DNA of 64,000 bases from Pseudomonas sp. PSB18 (GCF_014596565.1 NZ_NOIN01000001.1:744001-808000), one strand, 5' to 3'; shown: positions 1 to 8,803, numbered from the stretch's first letter. A program made the numbers and translations. Notes: generated by a model not told the origin, from the letters alone.

Positions 1-164
1 TTCCACCCCAAAAACTCTTGCTTGTAAAACTTCTTGGGATTAGAAGGTAAGCCTTGGATATGTTTCCGCAACTCCAAGTAGTCTTTATAGCATTCCACCT
101 CCATTTCGACCACAATTCTTGAAGCTTCTGTATAACTCAGAAATATTATTCTTTTTCCGCGCAC
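1..164 (-). CDS. gmtZ: GmtZ-like integrase, N-terminal fragment cut by the window edge
   Basis: An open frame starts at a GTG (164-162) preceded by a strong Shine-Dalgarno, GAGGAGG, and stays open for 54 codons to the window edge. The translation contains EVECYKDYLELRKHIQGLPS followed by NPKKFYKQEFLGW. This is the LPS-P-Y-x-E-x-GW pattern of the integrase repeat units of VPA1269-type proteins, to which GmtZ belongs. It follows gmtY by 35 nt on the same strand, as expected for a gmtY-gmtZ pair. An ATG at 200 that overlaps the gmtY stop was rejected because TGA follows it at once. Only the N-terminus is visible, so the family call rests on one repeat unit and the context. Confidence 0.7.
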   Translation of the reverse strand, partial: MRGKRIIFLSYTEASRIVVEMEVECYKDYLELRKHIQGLPSNPKKFYKQEFLGW

Positions 165-199
165 TACCCACCTCCTCGAAACTTTCGATTCAGCTCACA

Positions 200-1585
200 T
201 CACCTTTGACTTAAGCCATGTCTAACACTAGCCTCCCTCTCGACCTTTTCAAAGCACGCCCTAATTTCTTCATCTGTCTTTTGTATATAGACTAAACAAG
301 ATTCGGGGTGCTTATGATGCATTGCTTTTTGGATTTCGATTTGCGAAAACCCATATTCATGTAATCTGAAACCATACGCATGTCTATGACCATGCTCACT
401 AGTCCCTAAATGTTTATCATGCTGTAACCCTATACGACCAACGGCATTCTTATGTTGACGTGAAAAATTCTTAAGCGTTTCTGGTTCACCTTTGCTGTTT
501 GTAAACGCATAAGGGTGCGCCGAATCTACTGGCGCATCCACCCTCTGATGCCGCAGGTAGCACTCGAAGGTAAGGAGAAATTCTTTAGCTATTGCGACAG
601 GTGCAAAGTTGATCTGAAAATACTTCCCCGTGGCGTCGGTCAATAACGGCGCCTTCCAACCCGCATGCAAAGCCTTAGACTTGGGATAGTCCGTCCTTGG
701 TTTTAATTGATATCTACACGCCAAAAATTCGCGCCTTGATTTATATCGCTTGTCAGGAGATTCACCAAGTGCGGGGTGATATATCCTCACCACGGCCTCA
801 CCTCTCTTACGATCGACGATTATGTCTTGTAGGTATAGCTGAAACACTTCGCTTTTTCGAACCCCTCCATAATGCATCAGCAAAGTAATGGCTCGCCCCT
901 TGTAATCAATATAGGCATGTTCGGTAGGATCTTGAATTTCAGATCTTCGCACCCAACCATTCATCAATAAATTATCAATCTCATCCTCTGGAAATCGCTT
1001 CGTGAAGCGTCCGCTCGACTTAGGCGGCTTACTTGCTTGAATGGTACGAACTTTATTATTCCGGCGTGAAGCTTCGTTAGGATCACTCAAGTGCGATAAG
1101 AAAACATGAGCTTCTTTATTGTAATATGCACACCAATTCATTTTTTCTTCTTCGGAGTTTGCCTTGCGAAATGGGTTAGCACGCTTAGTATTGTATTCAG
1201 GGCGCTCAGCTAGCCAATCTGTGTAATGGGTCAAATGGTAAAGTAGCGTTCGAGAGTCTTCTGACCTTCTAGGATTCCAGTACAAGCCGCTAGGATCAAC
1301 TAGGGTTTCGTGATCAATTGTCCCGAATTCGATGGCTTGGGCGAACGCTGACAGTAGGTCTCTTGTCTCTTCAAAACAGTTTTCGTTTGCGTTGATGTAC
1401 TTAATTAGTAAACGTACCGCGAACGTGCTTCTTTCCTTCCAAGACTCACTCTTTATCCGCTTACTTGCCAGATACCTCAGATGAGATATCAGGATACCAG
1501 CCTGCGTCAGTAAACCCGGAAGTTGGACCTCGCGCCCCGTATCGTCGTTTCGGTACCGAACAATTACCTTGGTGACATAAGCCAT
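200..1585 (-). CDS. gmtY: Gamma-mobile-trio tyrosine recombinase GmtY
   Basis: A 461-residue site-specific tyrosine recombinase, expected to cut and rejoin DNA during element insertion or excision. The C-terminal catalytic half has box I Arg (HYGGVRKSEVF, R243), the H-x-x-R region (HGHRHAYGF, residues 398-406), a later conserved His (MHHKHPE, around 424-426) and a candidate nucleophile Tyr (CLVYIQK, Y433). The N-terminal 200 residues would be the DNA-binding core. Overall sequence and length match proteins I know as GmtY. ATG at 1585 is used, with a good -10 upstream. It reads away from the greB junction into the element, with a GmtZ-like frame next. Base composition is clearly lower in GC than the neighbouring backbone. 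Confidence 0.85.
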   Translation of the reverse strand: MAYVTKVIVRYRNDDTGREVQLPGLLTQAGILISHLRYLASKRIKSESWKERSTFAVRLLIKYINANENCFEETRDLLSAFAQAIEFGTIDHETLVDPSGLYWNPRRSEDSRTLLYHLTHYTDWLAERPEYNTKRANPFRKANSEEEKMNWCAYYNKEAHVFLSHLSDPNEASRRNNKVRTIQASKPPKSSGRFTKRFPEDEIDNLLMNGWVRRSEIQDPTEHAYIDYKGRAITLLMHYGGVRKSEVFQLYLQDIIVDRKRGEAVVRIYHPALGESPDKRYKSRREFLACRYQLKPRTDYPKSKALHAGWKAPLLTDATGKYFQINFAPVAIAKEFLLTFECYLRHQRVDAPVDSAHPYAFTNSKGEPETLKNFSRQHKNAVGRIGLQHDKHLGTSEHGHRHAYGFRLHEYGFSQIEIQKAMHHKHPESCLVYIQKTDEEIRACFEKVEREASVRHGLSQR

Positions 1586-1606
1586 GGCTAGGCACTCGTA
1601 GTATTT

Positions 1607-1642
1607 GGTATTTATTATACGGATCTAACTGAGAGACTAGTC
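1607..1642 (-). promoter_or_regulatory. Probable sigma70 promoter of gmtY
   Basis: Reading the minus strand, a perfect TATAAT lies at 1619-1614, about 29 nt before the gmtY ATG. A poor -35 candidate (GTGACT or TGACTA) lies 18-19 bp further upstream. Predicted transcription starts near 1607 with a leader of about 22 nt. Only the -10 is convincing. Confidence 0.45.
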
Positions 1643-1716
1643 ACGACTTAAGAGAAGTCCAGTCCGATTCAGAGGGCATTTTGAAATTATTAGTATGATT
1701 AAGGTAGGAGTGCTAA

Positions 1717-2046
1717 TACACCTATGGCAAGAAAATGTTGCGGGAAATCGACAGTCGCGTCCGCTTCCTTACCAAGCGCCTCGAAGCACTCAAAGTCGTC
1801 AGTGAAAAACCCAGCGATCCCAACAAGGTGTATTTCGGCGCCTGGGTCACGGTCGAGGATGAGGACGGTAACGAGGCTCGCTATCGCATCGTCGGCCCCG
1901 ACGAACTGGATTTGAAACAGAACCTGATCAGCATCGATTCGCCACTGGCGCGTGCGCTGATTGGCAAGGCCTTGGACGCCGAAGTCAGGGTACAGACACC
2001 GACAGGCGAGAAGCTGGTCTATGTCGTGGACATCGCTTATCCATAA
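1717..2046 (+). pseudogene. greB: greB remnant: transcript cleavage factor GreB lacking its N-terminus
   Basis: GreB binds the RNA polymerase secondary channel and stimulates cleavage of backtracked RNA. The frame from 1717 reads YTYGKKMLREID and runs to a TAA at 2046, matching GreB from its mid coiled-coil through the FKBP-like C-terminal domain (FGAWVTVEDEDG, RYRIVGPDELD, ISIDSPLARALIGK). The first roughly 50 residues, including the start and the acidic tip of the coiled coil needed for cleavage, are missing. An in-frame TAA sits at 1714-1716. Internal ATG 1735 could in principle restart translation and give 103 residues but has no convincing ribosome site. The missing part should be at the far end of the inserted element. 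Confidence 0.9.
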
Positions 2047-2182
2047 CCCGCTGATCAAACCCGCTCACCTCGAAACATCCCAGCAAACTTGATCCTTTGA
2101 CAAGGTGGCAGCGCTGCGCAGAATGAATGGCGCGCGCTGTCTCGCGCCTTTCGCTCAGAACATTATTCAAGGATGAATAATC

Positions 2183-3070
2183 ATGAAGGCTACCCACCAT
2201 GGATTGGATTGCTGGATGTACAACACTCCGCAGTTATACAAACTGCGTATCGACGAACTGATTCTGCCCGGCACCCATGACTCCGGCGCAGACAAAAAAG
2301 CTCCCTCCCCTACGCTACCTCAGGAAAAGACCCAGGACGTACCGATCATCGAACAGATCCTGGCGGGTTTTCGCGTGCTCGACCTGCGCGTGGTGTTCTC
2401 CGCCAACGCTCCCGTCGGCAGTGACAAGCGCTTCCAACTGTTTCACCTCGCCTCCTCCGGACGCACGGTGGGCGGTGACGTTCTGGCGCCGTTGAATGAT
2501 TTTTACGATGACCTCGACCACAAGGCCGCGAGGGCAAAGGAAATCGTCATCTTGAACTTCCATAAGTTCAAGCATTTCAACCGAGCCGCCCATCATGAGT
2601 TGCACAGCCTGATCGACTCGATAATCGGACAACGGCTGGTCCCCCGGAACTGGCGGCGTTCAACGCTGGAAGATATATGGACCCATCGTCCGGAGAGGAC
2701 CGTTGTGATTTCCTACAATCACCGCGTCAGGGCGAAGTACTGGAAAGGCGTGGAGCACCAATGGAGCGGTAAGAACCTGAACACCACCGCTGCCTTGAAG
2801 ACGTTCATGGATGAGCAATCGGCCAGGAAGAAACCCGACTTCGTATTGCGCTCGATACAGTGCGCCAAATACGTGTTGCCCTTTCACCTTCCCGACGACT
2901 TCAGTGAAAAGATAGATGAGTGGTTCGAGTCCAGGGACAACAGCAGCTATATCCAGCGTTTCCATATCATCAATACAGACTGGTCGACCCGCAGCCGAAT
3001 TGTATTCAACTGCATGCACGCCAACGGACTCAGGGCGATGACCAAGGCAGACAGCCTCAACGCCGGGTGA
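2183..3070 (+). CDS. PI-PLC X-domain-like phosphodiesterase
   Basis: A 295-residue protein with the fold signature of bacterial phosphatidylinositol-specific phospholipase C. Visible catalytic elements are PGTHDSG (H32, D33), FRVLDLR (R69), LFHLASSG (second His, H88) and a late Asp in INTDWSTRS. The spacing closely follows the Bacillus enzyme, which cleaves a phosphodiester with a cyclic intermediate. No signal peptide is visible, unlike the secreted family members, so it may act in the cytoplasm or on another substrate. ATG at 2183 has AAGGA upstream at a slightly long spacing. It lies 136 bp after the greB remnant and its 3' end overlaps the convergent gene by 14 bp. The exact substrate is unknown. 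Confidence 0.8.
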   Translation: MKATHHGLDCWMYNTPQLYKLRIDELILPGTHDSGADKKAPSPTLPQEKTQDVPIIEQILAGFRVLDLRVVFSANAPVGSDKRFQLFHLASSGRTVGGDVLAPLNDFYDDLDHKAARAKEIVILNFHKFKHFNRAAHHELHSLIDSIIGQRLVPRNWRRSTLEDIWTHRPERTVVISYNHRVRAKYWKGVEHQWSGKNLNTTAALKTFMDEQSARKKPDFVLRSIQCAKYVLPFHLPDDFSEKIDEWFESRDNSSYIQRFHIINTDWSTRSRIVFNCMHANGLRAMTKADSLNAG

Positions 3071-3365
3071 TCAGACCTTGGCGCGCCACCCGGGTCAACT
3101 GCCGGATCATTTCAGGCGCATCCGCCGCACTGGGTGATTGAATGACCGCCAGATCGAAGCTGTCGTTGGCAAAACGTGCCAGGGACTCGCCATCTTCGAC
3201 AAACTGGATCAGGAACGCAGCGGGCCCGTGGCTGCGCCGCGGCCAGCCGTCGAGATAACGCAATAGCGTTGGCTGATGGGTACCACCCAAAAGGATTTTT
3301 GGATTGCGTTGCAGAAGGCTCGCCGTAATCGGCGCAAGACGTACAAGGGGACTGGGTGCGTTCAT
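3057..3365 (-). CDS. Conserved small protein, methyltransferase-like C-terminal segment
   Basis: About 102 residues from the ATG at 3365 (MNAPSPLVRLAP...); a longer frame starts at 3416 but its first 17 residues look non-coding. The segment FANDSFDLAVIQS followed by a helix (EMIRQLTRVARQG) resembles the later half of Rossmann-fold SAM methyltransferases, but the SAM-binding glycine motif is absent. It is therefore either a degenerate relative or a separate family. It is convergent with the PI-PLC-like gene, overlapping it by 14 bp. I do not know a function. Confidence 0.55.
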   Translation of the reverse strand: MNAPSPLVRLAPITASLLQRNPKILLGGTHQPTLLRYLDGWPRRSHGPAAFLIQFVEDGESLARFANDSFDLAVIQSPSAADAPEMIRQLTRVARQGLITRR

Positions 3366-3573
3366 TGTGTCGTGTCTCTGCCTCAAAAAGTCTGCATGGC
3401 AGGTGAGAGGCAACACCGAACCAGCGCTTTAGCGGTATTTCGAAGCCTGTTCCAAGCTTCTGACGATGACTGGATGAGTCACCTGGCGCCCCGCAAGTAG
3501 CTGTTTAAATCGGCGCATGAGCAGCATCCTAGAGAAGCCGACGGGCCAGTGTCAAGAATCTGCAGCCACAAAA

Positions 3574-3596
3574 AAGGCCCGTACCAGACGGGCCTT
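3574..3596 (-). terminator. Rho-independent terminator after doxX
   Basis: The stem AAGGCCCG / CGGGCCTT is followed, on the minus strand, by a T run (TTTTTT). It sits 20 bp past the stop of the DoxX gene. Confidence 0.85.
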
Positions 3597-3615
3597 CGGT
3601 GGTTCGACTCGGCGA

Positions 3616-4050
3616 TCAGCCGGCGATGGCGCGATCGACCGACAGCTTGCCTGCACCCTCTATCAACACCGCAATGCTTGCGGCCAGCAACGCCAGGGCA
3701 AACTCATAACCGTTGTTGGCCATGAACAGGCCATTGCCAATGTGCACGGAAAAAATCGCCACCAGGGACAGGAAGGCCAACCCCAGCGCCGCTGGACGAA
3801 CCAGCAAGCCAACGATCAAGGCCAGTCCGGCGAAAAACTCGGTGCCACCGGCCAATGTGGCCATCACGTAGCCGGGTGTCAGACCGATGCTTTCCATCCA
3901 CTGCGCGGTTCCCGCCAGACCGTAGCCACCGAACAACCCAAAGAGCTTTTGCGAGCCGTGAGCCGCGAAAATGACACCGACTGCGATGCGCAGGACGGTC
4001 AGGCCGTAGCCGGCACGGGTAGACAGGATTTTGTTGACGAAAGAGCTCAT
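3616..4050 (-). CDS. DoxX family inner-membrane protein
   Basis: A 144-residue protein with four hydrophobic segments (about residues 14-34, 60-82, 85-105 and 113-132). It has the family's early VLRIAVGVIFAAHGSQKLFG motif and the GGYG turn. DoxX/YqjF proteins are small inner-membrane proteins; several are linked to thiol or redox stress but most are uncharacterised. The ATG at 4050 has a nearby GGAAACGA purine stretch. It stands alone, with its own terminator at 3574-3596 and an AT-rich upstream region that could hold the promoter. Confidence 0.85.
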   Translation of the reverse strand: MSSFVNKILSTRAGYGLTVLRIAVGVIFAAHGSQKLFGLFGGYGLAGTAQWMESIGLTPGYVMATLAGGTEFFAGLALIVGLLVRPAALGLAFLSLVAIFSVHIGNGLFMANNGYEFALALLAASIAVLIEGAGKLSVDRAIAG

Positions 4051-4149
4051 GGGTTCGTTTCCTTGGGATGTATGGGTTGGTCGCTATATTAATCAATAAA
4101 GCTCATGTTAAAAACGCAATAAATCCGCCATACCAATCAATTTATTCGA

Positions 4150-5571
4150 TCATTTGCGCAGTGCAACCTTTTGCTCTTTCGGCTCCAACGACTCCCGCTC
4201 CCGATCAAACGCCAGATAGTATTTATTCACACTATTAACGTAGCTGACGGCGCCCATTCCTACCTGCTCCATGGCAATGCGTTCGACCTGGAAGAACCAC
4301 TGGTTGGGATTCAGCCCCCGTCGCCTAGCCTCGGCACGCATGCCCTGAACACGCTCGGGCCCCATGTTGTAGGCAGCCAGCACAAAAGCCATGCGTTCGC
4401 GCTCGTTGAGCTTGGGGCTGGAGAAAAACTTGCGGCGGATCATGGCCAGGTATTTGGCGCCGGCCTGGACATTGGCGTCCAGGTTCTGAATATTGCCGAC
4501 CCCGACCCGCTGGGCCGCCGCCGGCGTGATCTGCATCAGCCCGGTGGGGCCGCTACCGCTGCGGGCGTTGGGTTGCAGGGCAGACTCCTTGAAGGCCAAG
4601 GCCGCCAGGTTGAGCCAGTCCATGTCCTGGGCCTCGGCATGCTTTTGCAGCACCGGGCGCAGTTTCTCCAGCCGCTGGCGGTCGGCCCGGGCCAGCGGAT
4701 AATGAACCTGGTACAAACGGCGGTAGATGCGCAGGAAAGCTGCGTCCTCGTTGGACGGTGCCTTGTAGGTCGTCAGGAAACCGTTGATGCTGGCCCGCAG
4801 CATGGCGGCGTCGCGGCGAACGAACCAGTGCTCGTTATCCGGCTCGCTGATGAACAGCTGCCGATCGAAACGCAGCTTGGGCAGAATCTTGCCCCAGCGC
4901 TCGGCGATGGGTTGCTCGACAATGGTTAAATGAAAAATCCCGCCCTGGACCATTTCCAGCACATCTTCCACCGCCAGGGTGGGGTCGACCCATTCGATCT
5001 TCACCGGTGATAACTTGAGCAACGCCAGCTTCTGGTTGATCTGGCCGACCGCTTCCCCCGCCGCACTGCCGTTGGGCAAAGCCAGGGTCTTGCCGGACAG
5101 TTGCTCCACTCGCGTGTAGCGTTTTTCCCCCTTGATGCCCACCAGCATCAACGGCACGCCGCTGCGAATCGGATCGCTGGCACTGACCGCGTGACTGACC
5201 AGGGGCTCGAGCAACTCACCCGGCGCCACGAGGTCGCCCTCTCCGCGCTGCAGGGCGCCGAGCAACTGGTCCTTGGCCTTGGGGATGATCTTGAGGGTGA
5301 TTTCCTGGCCATCCCGGGCATGGCCGTTGAGGTACTGTTCGAACGCCCGCAACCGATGGTATTCGACGCCGATGGGTTGCCCCTGCACTTCACCGGAACT
5401 GTTGCGGCTTTGGTTGACCAATACTTTCAGCACGCGACTGCTGCGGATCTGCGCCAAGTCACGTACCGTACCCGGCGCCACCGCCTGCACCGGCCCAGGC
5501 AGCCGCGCCTCGGCCGGCATCGGCAGCAGCAGCGAACAACACAGCAGTAGCAACACCTGGGGACGTGTCAT
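4150..5571 (-). CDS. MltF-like membrane-bound lytic murein transglycosylase
   Basis: A 473-residue protein from the ATG at 5571, supported by GGAGAG 8 nt upstream and a signal peptide (MTRPQVLLLLCCSLLLPMPAEA). The longer frame to 5718 lacks such features. Residues about 45-270 form a periplasmic SBP_bac_3-like domain (VLKVLVNQSRNSSG onward). Residues about 320-440 form an SLT goose-type lysozyme domain with catalytic Glu in LAFKESALQPNA, then GPTGLMQITPAAA and a late AAYNMGPERV. Such enzymes cleave the MurNAc-GlcNAc bond of peptidoglycan leaving 1,6-anhydro ends. It is an MltF paralogue-like protein; I did not assign the symbol because pseudomonads carry more than one. Confidence 0.85.
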   Translation of the reverse strand: MTRPQVLLLLCCSLLLPMPAEARLPGPVQAVAPGTVRDLAQIRSSRVLKVLVNQSRNSSGEVQGQPIGVEYHRLRAFEQYLNGHARDGQEITLKIIPKAKDQLLGALQRGEGDLVAPGELLEPLVSHAVSASDPIRSGVPLMLVGIKGEKRYTRVEQLSGKTLALPNGSAAGEAVGQINQKLALLKLSPVKIEWVDPTLAVEDVLEMVQGGIFHLTIVEQPIAERWGKILPKLRFDRQLFISEPDNEHWFVRRDAAMLRASINGFLTTYKAPSNEDAAFLRIYRRLYQVHYPLARADRQRLEKLRPVLQKHAEAQDMDWLNLAALAFKESALQPNARSGSGPTGLMQITPAAAQRVGVGNIQNLDANVQAGAKYLAMIRRKFFSSPKLNERERMAFVLAAYNMGPERVQGMRAEARRRGLNPNQWFFQVERIAMEQVGMGAVSYVNSVNKYYLAFDRERESLEPKEQKVALRK

Positions 5572-5807
5572 CCACTCTCCGGAAGGAATACCGCGACCCG
5601 CCTTCTTGAAAAAATGAGGATTGGGTCGACAGGAACAGAGCACCTGGGGCGCTGAAAAGTGCGAAAGACTGGCACAGTAGTGGCGTTTATACCAACCCGA
5701 CCTGTCTCGTGGCCTCAACAGACAGCCTCAACTCATTGTAGTTCTTGGCTTTTCTTATAAATCTACAGCTCTGGTATGCTTTCCGGCCTTTGGGCCGAGG
5801 TAGCACC

Positions 5808-6614
5808 ATGCAACTCATCGATATCGGCGTCAACCTGACCAACCCCAGTTTCGCCGACAAACACCAGGCGGTGCTTGAGCGCGCCTATGAAGCAGGGGTC
5901 TGCCAACTGGTCCTGACCGGCACCAGCATCGAGGGTAGCGAGCAGGCTCTCGAACTGTGCCAACAGCTGGATGAGACCGGGGAGCGCCTGTTCTGCACCG
6001 CCGGCATCCACCCCCACAGCGCCAGCGACTGGACCGCCGACAGCGCCCGGCACCTCAAGGATCTGTTGAAACACAGCCACGTCCGTGCCGTGGGAGAATG
6101 CGGACTGGATTTCAACCGGGACTTCTCCCCTCGCCCACAACAGGAGAAAGTCCTAGAAGAACACCTCGCCCTGGCGGCGGAACTGCAACTTCCGGTCTTT
6201 CTTCACGAGCGCGATGCCGATCAACGCTTGCTGGAGATCCTGCGGGATTTCCGTGACCGGCTGCCGGCGGCGGTGGTGCATTGCTTTACCGGGGAGAAAA
6301 AGGCGCTGTTCAACTACCTCGACCTGGACCTGCACATCGGCATCACGGGCTGGATCTGCGATGAACGCCGGGGCACGCATTTGCATCCGCTGGTACGCGA
6401 GATCCCTCGTGGCAGGCTGATGCTCGAAAGCGATGCGCCCTACCTGCTGCCCCGTACCCTGCGACCCAAACCCAAGAACGGTCGCAACGAGCCGGCCTAC
6501 CTGACCGAAGTTCTGCGGGAAATCGCCTTGCATCGGGACGAAACCCAAGAAGATCTGGCCGCCCACAGCACAGCGTGCGCGCGGGCGTTTTTCGGGTTGC
6601 CCACGATCTCCTGA
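5808..6614 (+). CDS. tatD: TatD family metal-dependent DNase
   Basis: A 268-residue TIM-barrel hydrolase, starting at ATG 5808 ([19 protein letters not shown]), which is almost the E. coli TatD N-terminus. An upstream extension to 5745 is not supported, and a GAGG lies at the right distance from 5808. Metal-binding positions are visible: the unusual DIGVN opening, [34 protein letters not shown] and [11 protein letters not shown]. TatD is a 3'-5' exonuclease on single-stranded DNA and RNA with a role in oxidative DNA repair. The gene is divergent from the MltF-like gene and ends before a REP palindrome. Confidence 0.92.
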   Translation: MQLIDIGVNLTNPSFADKHQAVLERAYEAGVCQLVLTGTSIEGSEQALELCQQLDETGERLFCTAGIHPHSASDWTADSARHLKDLLKHSHVRAVGECGLDFNRDFSPRPQQEKVLEEHLALAAELQLPVFLHERDADQRLLEILRDFRDRLPAAVVHCFTGEKKALFNYLDLDLHIGITGWICDERRGTHLHPLVREIPRGRLMLESDAPYLLPRTLRPKPKNGRNEPAYLTEVLREIALHRDETQEDLAAHSTACARAFFGLPTIS

Positions 6615-6632
6615 GCCTTCGAAAAATCCCTC

Positions 6633-6660
6633 GTGGGAGCGAGCCTGCTCGCTCCCACAG
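6633..6660. repeat. Single REP palindrome
   Basis: GTGGGAGCGA-GCCTGC-TCGCTCCCAC is a near-perfect 10-bp stem with a short loop, the core REP of fluorescens-group pseudomonads. It lies between tatD and the MCP gene and could also end the tatD transcript. Confidence 0.85.
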
Positions 6661-6787
6661 GGAATCCGGGCCAGCCCATGGTTCCTAACATCAGGTCTGT
6701 TGACCCACATCAACACCCCGCTTCCCGGGATAGCGGCAGAATAATGGCACCTTGCCAAAACTGTTTCCGCTATCAGAGAAGACCTCC

Positions 6788-8269
6788 ATGGGTGCCTGGC
6801 TTAGCAATATCTCGCTGAAATACAAATTCTGGGCGGTCAATGCGGTCGCCTTCGTGACCACCTTGCTGCTGGTGCTCTACGCGGTGCAGCTTGAACAACA
6901 GGCGCGTAATCATGCGGCTCGGGTGAATGCCCAGGCACAGGCGAGCCTGCTCGGTGCCTGGCCGACCGGGCAAGCGTTGCCCAAGGCCGATAACCTGCTG
7001 GCTTTCCAACAAGGCCAGGCGCCCACGTTCAACGATCAATCGTTGCCTTCACTGGCGCAGGCGCAAGGCTGGGTCGATCTTGATCCCAAGCCGCTCGTCG
7101 GCAATCAGCCGTTGCTGGGCGCTGAAGTCATCCAGCGCGGCGACGGCCAACAACTCGCCGTCCTGGCCCAGGGCGCAAGCCTGAGCCAGGTATTCGGCGA
7201 GCGTTTCGGCCAATACGCCGTGGCAGTGTTGGTGTTGATGCTGGCCATGCTGGGCGCGTCGCAATTGTTGATCCGTTTTCTGTTGAGCCAGCTCAACACG
7301 CTGAAAGACGTGATGCTGCATGTTGAGAAAACCGGCGATCTGTCCGCCCGCGTGCCCCTGGCCTGCGAGGATGAAGTGGGCCAGATGGCCGCTGCATTCA
7401 ATGCCATGCAAGCCGGCTATCAACGGGTGGTCGATACCGTGGCCAGCACCGCCCGCCAACTGGACAGTGGCGCAGCACGATTGGCCTCGAGCATGAACGA
7501 GGTTCGCCACGGCATGCTTGGGCAGCAGAGCGAAACCGATCAGGCGGCGACGGCGATCAACGAGATGTCCGCCACGGTGTACCACATCGCCCAACATGCC
7601 GGCGCCACTCGCGACCTGTCGAAAGCCGCCGACACCCTGGCCGGCAATGGCCGCGAGGTGGTCAATCGTGTGGAGCAGTCAATCACCGGCCTCTCCTCCG
7701 GGGTGCAGCAGACCGCCGAAATGATCCAGCGCCTGGCCGAAGACAGCCAGAAGATCAACAGCGTGGTCAGTGTGATCCACAGCATCGCGGAGCAAACCAA
7801 CCTGCTGGCCCTGAACGCCGCCATCGAAGCGGCGCGGGCCGGGGAAATGGGCCGGGGTTTCGCCGTGGTAGCCGACGAGGTGCGCAACCTCGCCAAACGG
7901 GTGCAAATCTCAACGGATGAAATCACCACCATGGTGTCGGCCTTGCAGGCGGGCACCCAGGACGCGGTGGACTTCATGCAAGAAAGCTCCTACAAGGCCG
8001 ACGATTGCGTACAACAGGCCCGCGAGGCCGGCGAGGCACTGGCGCAGATCACCGGGGCGGTGGCCCAGATGCGTGAGAGCAATACCCAGATCGCCGTCGC
8101 GGCCGAGCAGCAAAGCCAGGTGGCCGAGGAAATGAACCGGGCAGTGGTGGGCATTCGCGACGTGACCGAAAACACCGTGCGCCAGACCGTGGACTCGGCC
8201 ACGACCAGTCATGAACTGGCGACCCTGGCGGGTGAATTGAGCAAGGCGATCGGGCAGCTCAAGCTTTGA
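6788..8269 (+). CDS. Methyl-accepting chemotaxis protein
   Basis: A 493-residue receptor from ATG 6788 ([15 protein letters not shown]). TM1 is at about residues 12-32, a short periplasmic sensor of about 115 residues follows, TM2 is at about 148-170, then a HAMP linker ([26 protein letters not shown]) and a long coiled-coil signalling domain. The hairpin tip [20 protein letters not shown] is intact, so it should couple CheA and CheW. There is no C-terminal NWETF-like CheR tether. The small periplasmic domain matches no named ligand-binding fold I can identify, so the ligand is unknown. Confidence 0.93.
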   Translation: MGAWLSNISLKYKFWAVNAVAFVTTLLLVLYAVQLEQQARNHAARVNAQAQASLLGAWPTGQALPKADNLLAFQQGQAPTFNDQSLPSLAQAQGWVDLDPKPLVGNQPLLGAEVIQRGDGQQLAVLAQGASLSQVFGERFGQYAVAVLVLMLAMLGASQLLIRFLLSQLNTLKDVMLHVEKTGDLSARVPLACEDEVGQMAAAFNAMQAGYQRVVDTVASTARQLDSGAARLASSMNEVRHGMLGQQSETDQAATAINEMSATVYHIAQHAGATRDLSKAADTLAGNGREVVNRVEQSITGLSSGVQQTAEMIQRLAEDSQKINSVVSVIHSIAEQTNLLALNAAIEAARAGEMGRGFAVVADEVRNLAKRVQISTDEITTMVSALQAGTQDAVDFMQESSYKADDCVQQAREAGEALAQITGAVAQMRESNTQIAVAAEQQSQVAEEMNRAVVGIRDVTENTVRQTVDSATTSHELATLAGELSKAIGQLKL

Positions 8270-8277
8270 TGACGCCG

Positions 8278-8464
8278 TCGCGGGCAAGCCTTGCTCCCAC
8301 AGAGGAAATGTGGACCTGTGGAGAAGCAAGCCTTATCCCACAAAGGAAATGTGGAACTGTGGGGAGGCAGGCCTTATCCCACAAGGGAAATGTGGACCTG
8401 TGGAGAGGCAAGCCTTACCCCATAAAGGACACACATGAACCTGTGGGAGCAAGGCTTGCCCGCG
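8278..8464. repeat. REP-derived array: 24-bp inverted ends flanking about 3 copies of a 41-bp tandem unit
   Basis: The left end CGCGGGCAAGCCTTGCTCCC reappears as its exact reverse complement at the right end (24 bp in all). Between them a 41-bp unit beginning AAATGTGGACCTGTGGAGA is repeated at 8306, 8347 and 8388, with a partial fourth copy. Each unit contains a degenerate copy of the REP core (GCAAGCCTTATCCCACA). No gene is present here. Confidence 0.85.
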
Positions 8465-8583
8465 ATTGCTTCATCCGAAAACTGACTCGGACTCTATCGC
8501 TCCCATAGCCAACCGCGATTCGCCGCCCTGCCCCGCCATGCCTATTCTTGTATCAACAGATGTCAGGCATAAGGAGCAGCATC

Positions 8584-8790
8584 ATGCACAAACGTCACCC
8601 TACCCTTGCAGGCGGGCAATGGCACGCCTTCAACCCGACTCATCTGGCGTTGCAGCTGATCGCCGTGCCCTTGCTTATCATCGCATCGCTGCTGATCGTC
8701 TCGGGCACGCTCAACCGGGACCTGGCGGACATCAGCCTTGGCATCATCGCGGTATTTGCCTCGCTGGGACTGCTGCGTCACCCTTACTGA
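8584..8790 (+). CDS. Small conserved inner-membrane protein
   Basis: 68 residues from ATG 8584, which has an ideal AAGGAG 7 nt upstream; an earlier ATG at 8548 lacks one. Two hydrophobic segments (LALQLIAVPLLIIASLLIVS and DISLGIIAVFASLGLL) are linked by a short polar loop. The N-terminus is cytosolic-like and basic. I do not recognise a functional family. It is convergent with the thioesterase gene (13 bp apart). Confidence 0.7.
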   Translation: MHKRHPTLAGGQWHAFNPTHLALQLIAVPLLIIASLLIVSGTLNRDLADISLGIIAVFASLGLLRHPY

Positions 8791-8803
8791 GCGCCCCCGT
8801 ACC

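Larger units (their letters stand above)
1..1716 (-). mobile_element. End of a Gamma-Mobile-Trio-like integrated element (partial)
   Basis: This stretch carries a minus-strand tyrosine recombinase recognised as GmtY and the start of a second integrase recognised as GmtZ. It is AT-richer than the sequence from 1717 on. Its right boundary is fixed by homology: GreB-coding sequence starts abruptly at 1717 with an in-frame TAA at 1714-1716 just before it. As known for this family, three genes (gmtY, gmtZ, gmtX) sit at one end and variable cargo, often defence or toxin genes, follows. Here gmtX and any cargo would lie to the left, outside the window. The other junction and any target duplication cannot be seen. 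Confidence 0.8.

Noticed and set aside
198..200. ATG overlapping the gmtY stop as start of the next gene
   Set aside because: The following codon is TGA; the GTG at 164 with a strong ribosome site is used instead.
1724..1915. 63-codon frame starting at ATG 1724 at the element junction
   Set aside because: It is out of frame with greB and has no recognisable product; the greB frame explains the same bases.
8278..8464. CRISPR-like array
   Set aside because: The 41-bp units are continuous tandem repeats without distinct spacers, and no cas genes are present.
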